Shown: piece after piece, positions 35,369 through 44,514 of the stretch
How positions within the stretch are numbered: the stretch's first letter is position 1
Layout of the letters: the number at the start of each line of letters is the position of its first letter
DNA from: Candidatus Jettenia sp.
GTDB lineage: Bacteria; Planctomycetota; Brocadiia; Brocadiales; Brocadiaceae
DNA: 64,000 nt
Assembly: GCA_021650895.1 (NCBI GenBank)
Contig: CP091278.1
Location: 711,659 to 775,658 of the forward strand
Reading direction: 5' to 3'
Made by a program: the position numbers and the translations under genes
The notes under the pieces: generated by a model
Database searches by the model: none
Seen by the model: the letters and a program-made list of their open reading frames with translations, nothing else
What the model was told of the DNA's origin: nothing

Positions 35369-38300
35369 TATTCCTTTTGTAAACAATATTCTCAATATCT
35401 GCTGTCACGATCTCCTTTTTATCTTTGTCAGGAAAAGGTGCTATTGAACGGATATGAATATCATGCTGTGGGAAGGCAATCTCAATGTTATTCTGTTTAA
35501 ACACCTTATCAATAGCAAAATTAAGTTCACTCATGGTAAACCAGCGTTTCCCTGGATCATCTGCCCAAAAATACAATTCGAATCTGAGCGCATTCTCACC
35601 GAACTCAGCAAACCGTACGACGGGTTCCGGATATACCTTTACATTTGGATTCTGCTTAGCAATTTCCAATAAACACTGCTTTACAAGACTGGTATCAGAA
35701 CCATATGCGACTCCGACCTTCACACATCCCCTCATCAGTGGTGTTGGAAGTGTCCAATTTGTTATTCTATTTTCGATAAACTTTGCATTCGGTACAGTTA
35801 TCGTAACCCCATCAGGGGTTGTCAGTGTAGTGCTTCTTGCATTGATACTCTCAATAGTTCCTCCTGTTCCGTCATCCAGAATAACGACATCCCCTACACG
35901 CATAGGCCGCTCAAAAAGCAGGATAATTCCACTGACAAAATTGCTGATGATATTCTGCATTCCAAAGCCAATACCAATACCAAATGCACCTGCAAAAATT
36001 GTCAGACTTTTTAATGGGATGCCGGCCAGGTTGAGACCAATAAGCGCAGCAATACCTACAATAACATATCGTATGAGAGAAGAGAATGTTTGCCTCGCCC
36101 CGCGTTCTAAACGGAGTTTATAAAATACCCGTTCCTCCAGCAATTTTTTTATATACCGTGCAATGAAAAAGAACACGAGGAATATGGCGAATGCAACAAT
36201 AATCTTTATCGGCGTAGTATATTTACCATCTTCAAAAACAAAACGATAGCTTAATCCGCTCCTGAGAGTTCCTAGTGCTGCACCTATTTGGCCGAATATT
36301 TTTTGAACCAGATAGGGAGCTGCAGGAGAGCCTAATGCATCATAAAAGGTCCTCACCCATACCCGAATAATAATGATTGCTGCAATAATAGAAATAGCAT
36401 ACTTGCACGAAACAGAATATACCGATGTAATGGCATGAAATTTCTTCTCCTCAGAAGTGCCCTTTTGAATCATTTTCTTTTTGAGACGCACATCTCTTAT
36501 ATAATTCAAACGGTGCTGTACGTACTTCCACACCAAAAATACAATAAATGCAACAATAAAACTTTTTATACATGTTTTTAAGAGTGCATAGGTTAGTACC
36601 GAATACCCAAGGCTTCTTATTGCAAACAACGAAATAACAAACGTAATAAAGATTGGGTATATTATCACGATAACACGATGAATGAATTTCCCTAATTTAC
36701 CTTCTCCACTCGGTAATAGTTTGAGAATAAAGGTTTTCTGCGTAGCAAGCCACAACAGGAGAATCAACATGCCTAACCGGTAAACAAACCAGAGTAATTT
36801 AATTGCATCGTTTCTGTATCCGAAAACTGTTAATACCGTAATTGCAGATAGAGAGATCAAAGAGAATAAAAGCATAATATTTAATGAACGGTACAGGTGT
36901 GTGGGGGAAACATACGCCAGGGAGGTAACCAGTTTTTTATCCCCCTTTTCAGGGCCGAAAGACTCAATGAGAAAACCCTTCAGTATCTTATATACTGCAA
37001 AATAGGTTAGGATATATACGGTTGCTATTACCCAGGGGACTCTGATATGAAAGAGAGAAGTCAGAGAAAAAGAAAGAATAGCAATCCAAAGGGCGCCCAT
37101 ACTCTTTTTCATGATAATGAGAAGGCTGGGAAGAAGCCTTGATTTATAGTAGGATACATCAGTAACCTTATAGGATTCTTCGATTTTAGAGGTAATCTCA
37201 TCTCCGGCAGCCAAAACATCACTTCCATTCTCTGCATGAGTGGCCTCATAGGATTCTTCGATTTTAGAGGTGCACCACCTATACAGAAATCTTTTTGAAA
37301 AATAAAGCCCTGCAAGTATTACCAATAGTCCACACAACCGTATCCAAAAACTGATAGTTTTCTTTTCCGTATTGAGGTATAGAATGAAATTTTTAACAGC
37401 GTTTTGAGCCGTATTGTAAAACGTATCGAACAAGAGGTAACTCTGTATCAAATCCTTATATATTGTTTTAAATGTTTCTGTAGAAATGTTACTTTCAATC
37501 CTTGCCCAAATATTTGCTGCCCTCATGGTAATTAATTTTTCTCTCGTTCTATTCGACAGGGCAAGCGCATTATTCTTAATCTCCAATCGTTCATGGAGTC
37601 TATCTAATATTGCGGATAGAAGTTTTGTTAGTTCCTCATGAATTTCTATTTTTTGATGCGCATACTCCTTAATTTGACGCGCTAATTCTTTGTCCTCAAA
37701 AACAGCGATCTCTTTTTCAATTTTTGATATTTCTTCTTGTGCATTCTTCAGATTATCTAAAAACAGTTTTTCCTCTTGTTTTACCGATGTAATAAGGCTT
37801 TCAATCACCGTTATTGCATTTGAAAACCGCTGTATGTCTGATTCTGTTTTTCTTAAGAATTCATCTATTACACTTGCTGTCATCCTTCGTTCTAAGAAAA
37901 ATTCAATATCCGCTTCCAATTCTTTATATTCAGTGGCATCTTTATATCTCTGTTCACCCTCCGTTATGAGCTCGTCTTTCTTTCTGGCTAAAAGTCCGGT
38001 TTGCTTGTGAAGTTCAGCTTCTAATTCTAGTACCCTTTTCTTTTCCGGAGAAGTTGTTACCATTTGCTTTTGTGCAACCTCTTCGGCCTTTCTGATTGCT
38101 TCCTGCAGTGCCCTTTCAGCCTCTGCTCTTCTCATCTCTGCAATCTTTTGATTTACCTCTTCGGCTTTTTTAGCAGCTTCTAACTCGGCCTGCTTCTTTT
38201 TTAGTTCTTCGCCCCTTAACTTTTCCTCCAAACGGTTTGCTTTTTCAGCTAAAAAGGCTATGTTGAGTTCTGCATTTTTTAATACCTGTATTATTTGATC

Positions 38301-39131
38301 ATAACGAACTTTAGCCGTTTCAAGCCTCGTCTTGAATATAGCAATCCATTGTGCACCTATTGCCTTCCTCCACAATATAATACTGTCAATTTTCTCTTGT
38401 ATTTTTTTAAGGAGTTCCTCATCGCTTATATCTTTTTTTAGTAATTCCAAATCTTTAATAAGATCTTTCTCTCTGTCAGAGACCCTGACTTTGACATCCT
38501 CCAGTTCGTGAGTAAAAAAAGATACTATCGTATCCCTCTCCTTGAGACTTGCATGAATCGTAGCAATGTAACCCTTTGCAATATCTAATTCTTTTTTCAC
38601 TACAAGGGCTTGATCAAAAGGTGTTACAGCAATTATCTCTTCAAGCTTTGCTATCGTCTCTAATAATGCAACTTGATCTGTATAAGCCTTTAACTGATTT
38701 TGAAGGGCTGTAATCTGATCTTCATATGTCTCTATTTGTTCATCGCTTACGTTTAATTTTTCTTTAATAATATCTATTTCTTTATCGAGTAGTTGTAAAA
38801 ACTTCGGATTTTCTCCCTCTGTCTGATAGGTTTTTTTATCCTGCTGTAATCTCTTAAGATAAACCATCGTTGTATCTCTATCTCTTTGTAAATCTGAGAT
38901 TAAAGACTCATTCTCTTCCATAGATTTATCAACAATAGCTTTTATCTCCTCTGCTTTTAATCTTGCCTTTTCAACATCTTCTGATTCTACCTTTATACCA
39001 ATTTCAGCAGACTTTACTTCATCTGATTTTTTCTCTGGAGTTTGAGCCAATACACCAAGAGAGCTGCCTACTATTAATAAGAAACATATGCTAAAATACC
39101 TTGCTAATGGGAATGTATTTTTTTTCGACAT
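35361..39131 (-). CDS. large MscS/MscK-type mechanosensitive channel with coiled-coil periplasmic region
   Basis: About 1,256 residues from the ATG at 39131 (AAAGG upstream). A signal peptide (about 1-28) is followed by a long periplasmic coiled-coil region (about 30-580, Glu/Lys heptads), about ten membrane helices (from about 605) and the C-terminal MscS module with the pore helix LNLAGIPLKSLTIFAGAFGIGIGFGMQNIISNFVSGIILLFERPMRVGDVV near residue 1040, then a beta domain and the cytosolic vestibule. This layout matches MscK/KefA. It opens on osmotic down-shock. An in-frame 26-codon duplication carrying SKIEESY lies at 37170-37271. It is in an operon with the TetR gene upstream and the DUF481 gene downstream. 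Confidence 0.93.
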   Translation of the reverse strand: MSKKNTFPLARYFSICFLLIVGSSLGVLAQTPEKKSDEVKSAEIGIKVESEDVEKARLKAEEIKAIVDKSMEENESLISDLQRDRDTTMVYLKRLQQDKKTYQTEGENPKFLQLLDKEIDIIKEKLNVSDEQIETYEDQITALQNQLKAYTDQVALLETIAKLEEIIAVTPFDQALVVKKELDIAKGYIATIHASLKERDTIVSFFTHELEDVKVRVSDREKDLIKDLELLKKDISDEELLKKIQEKIDSIILWRKAIGAQWIAIFKTRLETAKVRYDQIIQVLKNAELNIAFLAEKANRLEEKLRGEELKKKQAELEAAKKAEEVNQKIAEMRRAEAERALQEAIRKAEEVAQKQMVTTSPEKKRVLELEAELHKQTGLLARKKDELITEGEQRYKDATEYKELEADIEFFLERRMTASVIDEFLRKTESDIQRFSNAITVIESLITSVKQEEKLFLDNLKNAQEEISKIEKEIAVFEDKELARQIKEYAHQKIEIHEELTKLLSAILDRLHERLEIKNNALALSNRTREKLITMRAANIWARIESNISTETFKTIYKDLIQSYLLFDTFYNTAQNAVKNFILYLNTEKKTISFWIRLCGLLVILAGLYFSKRFLYRWCTSKIEESYEATHAENGSDVLAAGDEITSKIEESYKVTDVSYYKSRLLPSLLIIMKKSMGALWIAILSFSLTSLFHIRVPWVIATVYILTYFAVYKILKGFLIESFGPEKGDKKLVTSLAYVSPTHLYRSLNIMLLFSLISLSAITVLTVFGYRNDAIKLLWFVYRLGMLILLLWLATQKTFILKLLPSGEGKLGKFIHRVIVIIYPIFITFVISLFAIRSLGYSVLTYALLKTCIKSFIVAFIVFLVWKYVQHRLNYIRDVRLKKKMIQKGTSEEKKFHAITSVYSVSCKYAISIIAAIIIIRVWVRTFYDALGSPAAPYLVQKIFGQIGAALGTLRSGLSYRFVFEDGKYTTPIKIIVAFAIFLVFFFIARYIKKLLEERVFYKLRLERGARQTFSSLIRYVIVGIAALIGLNLAGIPLKSLTIFAGAFGIGIGFGMQNIISNFVSGIILLFERPMRVGDVVILDDGTGGTIESINARSTTLTTPDGVTITVPNAKFIENRITNWTLPTPLMRGCVKVGVAYGSDTSLVKQCLLEIAKQNPNVKVYPEPVVRFAEFGENALRFELYFWADDPGKRWFTMSELNFAIDKVFKQNNIEIAFPQHDIHIRSIAPFPDKDKKEIVTADIENIVYKRNNA

Positions 39132-39146
39132 ATTGAGACCTTTCAA

Positions 39147-39737
39147 TTAAACACCTATCCCCTGTTTATAAACATTCCATAGATCCGAATGCATCTTTTG
39201 GGGTACAAAATTAAAATTTTTATACGACCATATCGTCACCGTAGATTGTATAAGACCCATAAAGACCATGGCGGATATTTTCGGATTAATATCTTTTTTT
39301 ATCAACCCTAACTCGATACTACTCAAAAGGAGCTTCTCTATCTTTCGTAAATATTTCTGGATAAGTTGTAAAATCTTTTTACGAATAATCGGATCACTAA
39401 ACTGCATAGCCCCCATAATAACAACGAAAGATGTCTTACGGCGGTTTTTTGCTAAAATAAGCTGAGCAAGTAAAATATTTTTCAGATTTTGAACCGGATC
39501 TTTCTCTACCATTGCACTATTTATGGATTCCATAAGGGTTTTTTCAATATCATCTATCAACAAACTCAATATATCTCTTTTGCTCTTAAAATGCCGGTAG
39601 ATGGCGCCTTTTGTAGTCCCTATTTCCTCTGCTATTTCACTGATAGTAACATGTTCAATTCCTTTTGAAGAAATAATGTTGCGAATTATATCTATAATCT
39701 GTTGTCTTCTAATCTCTGTAGATTTTCTAACCTGCAT
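39147..39737 (-). CDS. TetR-family transcriptional regulator
   Basis: A 196-residue regulator. The N-terminal helix-turn-helix domain spans about residues 8-55: RRQQIIDIIRNIISSKGIEHVTISEIAEEIGTTKGAIYRHFKSKRDIL. The C-terminal ligand-binding part is helical with FVVIMGAMQFSDPIIRKKILQLIQKYLRK. AGGAGG lies just before the ATG. It ends 15 bases before the channel gene and probably controls that operon. It is one candidate for the factor that binds the GTAAAC-N4-GTTTAC sites further on, but its own upstream region does not contain such a site. Confidence 0.9.
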   Translation of the reverse strand: MQVRKSTEIRRQQIIDIIRNIISSKGIEHVTISEIAEEIGTTKGAIYRHFKSKRDILSLLIDDIEKTLMESINSAMVEKDPVQNLKNILLAQLILAKNRRKTSFVVIMGAMQFSDPIIRKKILQLIQKYLRKIEKLLLSSIELGLIKKDINPKISAMVFMGLIQSTVTIWSYKNFNFVPQKMHSDLWNVYKQGIGV

Positions 39738-40125
39738 GAAACCTCCTTCTGTATTGTGAATTGTTAGGTATAATCAAGATACAGAGTTATAATTTAATGT
39801 CTTGTATATAAAAATGAAACCATATTATAAGAAAAAAGAGACTGGATTTAAATTAAAACTTAAAATTTGATAAGAAAAAATACCACGGAATAATGCATAA
39901 AATGTTGTAAGTGAGAGGTAACCCATAATAATTGTTACGGAAATCGGCTCTTTGATCACTCATGTACTGATATTTCATTAAAAATACTCATTCTAAAAGT
40001 AAATAAAAAGAGAAGAATATTTTATATTTTTGTTAAGGCTATACTGAGTTATAATATTAATTAAAGGAAATCGGCGTAGCTACGTTTTGCATTACGGATC
40101 AGGAAAAAAAACAGGAGAATACTCT
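39738..40125. other. divergent intergenic region
   Basis: 388 bases between the TetR gene and the chemoreceptor-like gene. AT-rich, with several TATAAT-like boxes on both strands (for example TATAAT near 39770 and 40050). No gene or repeat is recognised. Confidence 0.35.
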
Positions 40126-41184
40126 ATGAAATTAACCGTAGGAAAAAAGATGAGTGGTGGTTTTGCGATATCGTTTATTATATCGGCAATTACTGGCGGA
40201 TTAATCTTATATTGGTTAACGAACCTTACTGCAATGAGTCAAACGGTATTGAATGTTCACACACCATCTACAATAGAGGCAGAACGGCTTTTACGCTACT
40301 GTGGGTTAACAATTGGAGAGGTAAAGGGCTTCCTTGTATCAGGTGATGAAAAATGTATTCATGACTTAGAAATTGCAAAGTCTGAGATACTGGAAAGCTA
40401 TAAGAAACTTGAAAAGTTATCACATGATTGGACTCTACAAGAAAATAAGGATATCCTGAAGGAGATAGGAAAGTGCTTAGATACATTTAACGCCTCAACT
40501 CACAAGGTATTTGAGAAAAGTTATAACCCAGGAAGCGATACAACGCGCTGTTATTTTGAAAACACTATCACACCTTCATATCAATCAGTGCATGGACAAA
40601 TAAATACCCTATTCATAATCCTGGGAGAAATACCATTAACAGATACAATAAAAGAGGCTCTTATTGCAGTAGCAAATATGAAAGAAGGGATAGCATATTC
40701 TGACATGGCAATAAGGGAATTCCTTACAAAGGCAGATGAAAAATATATAAGGAATTATGAGGATGCAGTAAATTTATATACCCGTGGATTATATACTTTA
40801 CAAGAGATTTCAAAAGAATTACCCGATAATGCCCAGGCATCCATTGCAGGGCTCTTTGATGAAAATGGACAATTTATAGACCAGACAAGAAAAATATTTG
40901 AGATAAAAAGTGGAAATAATCGTTCCGATTTGATATTCGTAAACGAAGAGCTTTCCCCCCTCATAGATACCATACAAGGTCACATTGATCAAATGGGAAT
41001 TAACATGATCAAATTATTAGAGACTGAAATACAAACCGTATTGAGATTACAGAAATTGTTATGGTTTATTGCCTTAATCGCTATAGGAATTAGTGTGGCA
41101 ACAGGTACATTCTTTGCTCTGTTTAGTAGAAAGTATCTTATATTAAGCTGGCCACGAAGGTTAGTACAATCCTCACGAGTCTAA
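40126..41184 (+). CDS. truncated chemoreceptor-like sensor (periplasmic domain only)
   Basis: 352 residues from the ATG at 40126, chosen for GGAGAA 8-13 bases upstream. The layout is TM1 (about residues 12-32), a helical periplasmic domain of about 270 residues (HTPSTIEAERLLRYCGLTIGEVKGFLVSGDEK... resembling a double 4HB_MCP sensor), and TM2 (about 318-338). The protein ends about 13 residues after TM2 (LSWPRRLVQSSRV), so HAMP and the methyl-accepting signalling domain are missing. A strong terminator begins 40 bases later, so no distal part follows. It may be a truncated gene or a membrane sensor acting through a partner. Confidence 0.65.
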   Translation: MKLTVGKKMSGGFAISFIISAITGGLILYWLTNLTAMSQTVLNVHTPSTIEAERLLRYCGLTIGEVKGFLVSGDEKCIHDLEIAKSEILESYKKLEKLSHDWTLQENKDILKEIGKCLDTFNASTHKVFEKSYNPGSDTTRCYFENTITPSYQSVHGQINTLFIILGEIPLTDTIKEALIAVANMKEGIAYSDMAIREFLTKADEKYIRNYEDAVNLYTRGLYTLQEISKELPDNAQASIAGLFDENGQFIDQTRKIFEIKSGNNRSDLIFVNEELSPLIDTIQGHIDQMGINMIKLLETEIQTVLRLQKLLWFIALIAIGISVATGTFFALFSRKYLILSWPRRLVQSSRV

Positions 41185-41223
41185 TTCTAATAACAGTATT
41201 TATAAATTTTTTGATTCTGGTTT

Positions 41224-41256
41224 AAAAAAAGGCCAGCTTTACAACGCTGGCCTTTT
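41224..41256. terminator. bidirectional rho-independent terminator
   Basis: AAAAAAA followed by GGCCAGC (41231-41237), an 8-base loop, and the complement GCTGGCC (41246-41252) followed by TTTT. The A-run on one side and T-run on the other make it usable from both strands: for the chemoreceptor-like gene (plus) and focA (minus, ending at 41380). Confidence 0.85.
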
Positions 41257-41379
41257 ATGCACTCAGACTTTTACTAACGCTACTGCTATGGATGAAAGAG
41301 GCGCCAGGAAGCCTTTTGTGCACGAGATTTTTACTACTAATTTTCTGTTATTACCTTATTTTAGAATACATTTCTGAAT

Positions 41380-42273
41380 TTATTGCTTCGTCTTCACCCT
41401 AATATCCTTAATCTCTTCTTCCATCTTTGGTGGCTTTAATGATTCTTGAGTTCCGGTAGTAGCCTTTAATGCCTCTAATTTCCTTGCCCCTTTTTCATCC
41501 ATCGCAGTGGCAAACCAATAGAGGAACGTGACGAAGAAACTACCACCCACGATATTCCCAAGGGTAACTGCAACGAGATTCCACCCAAACATCTTACCCC
41601 ATGAAATCATCGCAGGATCGTGAGGCAGTAAATTCGCAATCGTCAAAAACGTCATATTCGCTACACTGTGTTCCATGCCTGTAGTAACAAAACAAAACAA
41701 AACCCACCAACACATCATTATCTTGGCGCTGTCACTGGTAACTCTAAAGCAACTCCATATACCTAAACATACAAGCCAGTTACAAAAAATACCCCTGAAA
41801 AACAATTCCCACCACGGCGCATTGCACTTATAGGTAGCAACCTTGTTCAAAAATGTGTGCCATGGATCAGGGGCAAACACACCAGACATATAAATTAAAA
41901 GCGCAAAAATCAGTGACCCACCCAGGTTACCTACATATGTCCAAAACCAGCCCAACATTGAATCACTAAGTGATACAGTACCTCTAAAAGTACCTTTCAG
42001 TATCAGTAAATTATACCCGGTAAACAACTCAGCTCCGCCAATAACTACTAATATCAAAGCGATAGGAAATACTGCACCTCCAACTATTTTACCGATTCCG
42101 GGATTTAACGCTGCAACAGGAGCAGCCGCAACAACCATAAGAAGGACACCAAATCCAATAAAAAAACCAGCTACTACAGAAAGCGTCAAGAAACCTACCA
42201 GACTATGCTTCAATGCAGTAGATTTCTTGAGAGACATTGCCGCAATTGCATCTACATTTCCAGTATATAACAT
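41380..42273 (-). CDS. FocA/NirC-family nitrite (formate) channel
   Basis: A 297-residue FNT channel with six membrane helices. Family motifs include KHSLVGFLTLSVVAGFFIGFGVLL, GGAELFTGYNLLILKG (helix 2-3), NWLVCLGIWSCF, TGMEHSVANMTFL with the pore His, and NLVAVTLGNIVGGSFFVTFLYW. The C-terminal tail is charged. AGAGGAGA lies 8 bases before the ATG. In anammox bacteria such channels are considered routes of nitrite uptake, which fits the P-II and nxrA genes nearby. The upstream region has operator-like repeats inside two predicted promoters. Confidence 0.93.
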   Translation of the reverse strand: MLYTGNVDAIAAMSLKKSTALKHSLVGFLTLSVVAGFFIGFGVLLMVVAAAPVAALNPGIGKIVGGAVFPIALILVVIGGAELFTGYNLLILKGTFRGTVSLSDSMLGWFWTYVGNLGGSLIFALLIYMSGVFAPDPWHTFLNKVATYKCNAPWWELFFRGIFCNWLVCLGIWSCFRVTSDSAKIMMCWWVLFCFVTTGMEHSVANMTFLTIANLLPHDPAMISWGKMFGWNLVAVTLGNIVGGSFFVTFLYWFATAMDEKGARKLEALKATTGTQESLKPPKMEEEIKDIRVKTKQ

Positions 42274-42465
42274 TACTTGTTCTCCTCTAAAATGTTGTAT
42301 ACAGCATCTTAAAACAACACGAATTATCTCCTCCCCTTCTAAAGCTCAATACAACACAACTACTTATTCTCCTGTAATACTCTTTTTGATACACCCCTCC
42401 TTTCTTGATCACTCCTCTTTAAACATCCGTACATATTCTGTGTTCATTCTATACAAACTTTATCT

Positions 42466-42588
42466 AGTAACTATTCGTTTACTTAACAAAACATATGCCA
42501 ACGACACTTTGCAGCAAAAATGCTGTTCATATTTTTATATAAGCAATTTCAAATCAACACACTATATAAACGATAGTTTATTTGTCAT
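42466..42588 (-). promoter_or_regulatory. focA upstream region: two predicted promoters each overlapped by a GTAAAC-N4-GTTTAC-type site
   Basis: On the minus strand, ATGACA (42583-42588) and TATAGT (42561-42566) are 16 bases apart, and the spacer is almost filled by ATAAACTATCGTTTAT (42566-42581). Downstream, TTGTTA (42484-42489) and TAGATA (42461-42466) are 17 bases apart with a degenerate site GTAAACGAATAGTTAC in the spacer (42467-42482). The first is 5/6 for both boxes; the second is weak. Placement in the spacer suggests repression. The sites resemble those at nxrA, the antiporter and P-II genes. Confidence 0.5.
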
Positions 42589-43255
42589 ATGGATATCGGG
42601 GTGCTGTTAGAATCATGCAGGTCTTTCATTATGCAATAATAGTTTCACTGTCTGAATTTCATTTCCATAATAACCTATACGGTAAACGAGTGTTTATATA
42701 TAATACGCTCTGGGTATAAGAGACCCTATGGTTACTGACAGATATAACTTCAGAGAAGACCTCATAAAACCGGTCTTTCACGCATTTTGAGAAATACTCT
42801 GCGCCATTTTGGCACATATGCAAGATGGTTTCACATCGCCTGCACATCTCTCAGCATAACAAAAGGCAAAAAAGTTGATTATTCCGTAATTGAACAAATG
42901 GAAGAATTAGATAAGGCTATGGATCATGTGGTCGCCCTTTAGAAACTGTTCCAGAGCAACTTTCCAAAGAATGGCTGTAGGATCATACAGAGATGACCGG
43001 GATGATTTGTTTTTCCGGTTAATAAAAAGCTGAATATCTTATTGCCGTGATTAAGGGATTGAGTAATAGAGGGGCATTCCATACAAAAACAAACAAGATT
43101 TTTGCTTCTTCAGATGATTGAGGTTTTTTTGTTTCAGGGTATGATACAAGACCGATTTTTATATCACAAAATCGATCACAGGATAGAAGTTTCCTGTTTA
43201 GTAATTAAACGAATCAGAAGATTCATGTAACATTCAGATCTTACTGAACACTAGC
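42589..43255. other. intergenic region, possible gene remnant
   Basis: About 670 bases without a convincing gene. On the plus strand a short frame ending at 42952 reads KKVDYSVIEQMEELDKAMDHVVAL with no start, which has coding character and may be the relic of a decayed gene. The minus-strand frame at 42659-42847 has no ribosome-binding site. A TTGATTCGTTT/AACGAATCAG-type inverted pair near 43195-43215 is weak. Confidence 0.3.
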
Positions 43256-43990
43256 TTATAAGCCAATAAATATACTAATTATAGAATGAATAATAATAAT
43301 CGGTGTTAAAAAGTCCAGGACAGAAGCCCCAATGTACAAATCATATTCCGTAATAAATCCGAACATATTGGTTGCACAAAGAAATCGTATAAAAAAGAAT
43401 GCATAGAGTGTTAGGGTTATAGTTTTATTCAAAAATAGATATTTGCTATAGATATAAACGAAAATAAAAACAGAACCTAACCGAATTATACAGTTCAAAA
43501 CATTTAAGATAAACAGAATACGGGATTCCTCTTCATCTTCTAAAAATATCTCTATGCCTACAGATAAAAAATATTTTGAGAAAAAATACAAACCAAAACC
43601 AATAATACTGAGGGAAAAAAGAGTTTTTGCCCAATCTATCAATTGTCTGATAGGCTGTACATCCTGATTCTTCAACTCAGATGAATTATCAGTCATTCCT
43701 CTTACTACTTTTTTCACAGAATCAGATGTAATGAAAATATATGCAAAGGCAAAAACGATAGCCATTACCACATCACCACACATATCAGGTAAATTTGGCA
43801 CATGTACTTCGTACCTATGTTCATGATTTCCTGACTGAAGAAAGTCAAAATAGATCAGACCATGCATAATATTCCCTATTGCGAACCGTAAATTAACACC
43901 GATAAATATTAATAACGCGCCTATTTTTAAGTCCTTTATCGCATGTTTTGTTAATTTATTTTGACTCACGCAATTCGCTATACTAAACAT
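43256..43990 (-). CDS. uncharacterised six-helix membrane protein
   Basis: A 244-residue protein with about six membrane helices (roughly residues 24-46, 70-90, 124-148, 160-182, 190-210 and 222-244). Between helices 1 and 2 is a hydrophilic loop HGLIYFDFLQSGNHEHRYEVHVPNLPDMCGD, rich in His and acidic residues. No family is recognised. It diverges from the P-II gene across a 524-base region that contains the P-II promoter. Confidence 0.55.
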   Translation of the reverse strand: MFSIANCVSQNKLTKHAIKDLKIGALLIFIGVNLRFAIGNIMHGLIYFDFLQSGNHEHRYEVHVPNLPDMCGDVVMAIVFAFAYIFITSDSVKKVVRGMTDNSSELKNQDVQPIRQLIDWAKTLFSLSIIGFGLYFFSKYFLSVGIEIFLEDEEESRILFILNVLNCIIRLGSVFIFVYIYSKYLFLNKTITLTLYAFFFIRFLCATNMFGFITEYDLYIGASVLDFLTPIIIIHSIISIFIGL

Positions 43991-44288
43991 CGATTTTCCC
44001 CCTTATTTAATAATCATGAATAATTTTAGGGTATTACACGTCTGATAATTCCGTCAGTATAAAAAACTGCACCTCTTAATTGGTTTCAATTTGTAAGGAG
44101 CTTTTCCAATTTCATTACCACTAAATTATACATTAATTTTTAATATTTTCAACCATAATGAATATTTTATTATTTATAAATATTTATGGATATGTTTTAT
44201 ATGTGCAAAATCGCCTGTTGATACAATCGAAAATTTACCAACCCCTTCTCCGTCTTTATTAATTTTAACTGTACATGGTCTCTTTTTT

Positions 44289-44363
44289 GTAAACTATCAT
44301 TTACTTGACATAGTACAAACAACGCAGTATAATACCATGCATATTATGTAAACGATAGTTTAC
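44289..44363 (+). promoter_or_regulatory. sigma70 promoter of the P-II gene flanked by two operator-like inverted repeats
   Basis: TTGACA at 44305-44310 and TATAAT at 44328-44333, 17 bases apart, are both perfect consensus boxes. GTAAACTATCATTTAC (44289-44304) touches the -35 box and GTAAACGATAGTTTAC (44348-44363) lies about 8 bases beyond the predicted transcription start (near 44340). An operator on each side of a perfect promoter suggests strong repression, perhaps with looping. The leader to the P-II ATG is about 175 bases. Confidence 0.72.
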
Positions 44364-44400
44364 TATTACAACAAGAAAAATATATTATTGAAGAACGTCT

Positions 44401-44502
44401 ATGAAGAAAAAGCTGCTTAGGAAAAGATTAACCACCAAATTCCGAAGGGAAGTTGGAGTAATAGTCTTCATCATACGAAAAAAAAAACAGTACTCGGTAT
44501 AG
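44401..44502 (+). other. possible 33-residue leader ORF upstream of the P-II gene
   Basis: An ATG at 44401 opens a 33-codon frame encoding a very basic peptide (MKKKLLRKRLTTKFRREVG...), whose TAG stop at 44500-44502 overlaps the GGGAGGAA ribosome-binding site of the P-II gene. There is no clear ribosome-binding site in front of it. It lies inside the mRNA from the promoter above, so it could affect P-II translation, or it could be chance. Confidence 0.25.
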
Positions 44503-44514
44503 GGAGGAATTTTT

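Noticed and set aside
35485-36123. 212-codon plus-strand frame antisense to the MscS-type gene
   Set aside because: It is a mirror of a strongly supported channel coding region and has no ribosome-binding site.
42227-42610. 127-codon plus-strand frame upstream of focA
   Set aside because: Starts inside focA on the other strand, covers the predicted focA promoters and has low-complexity composition.
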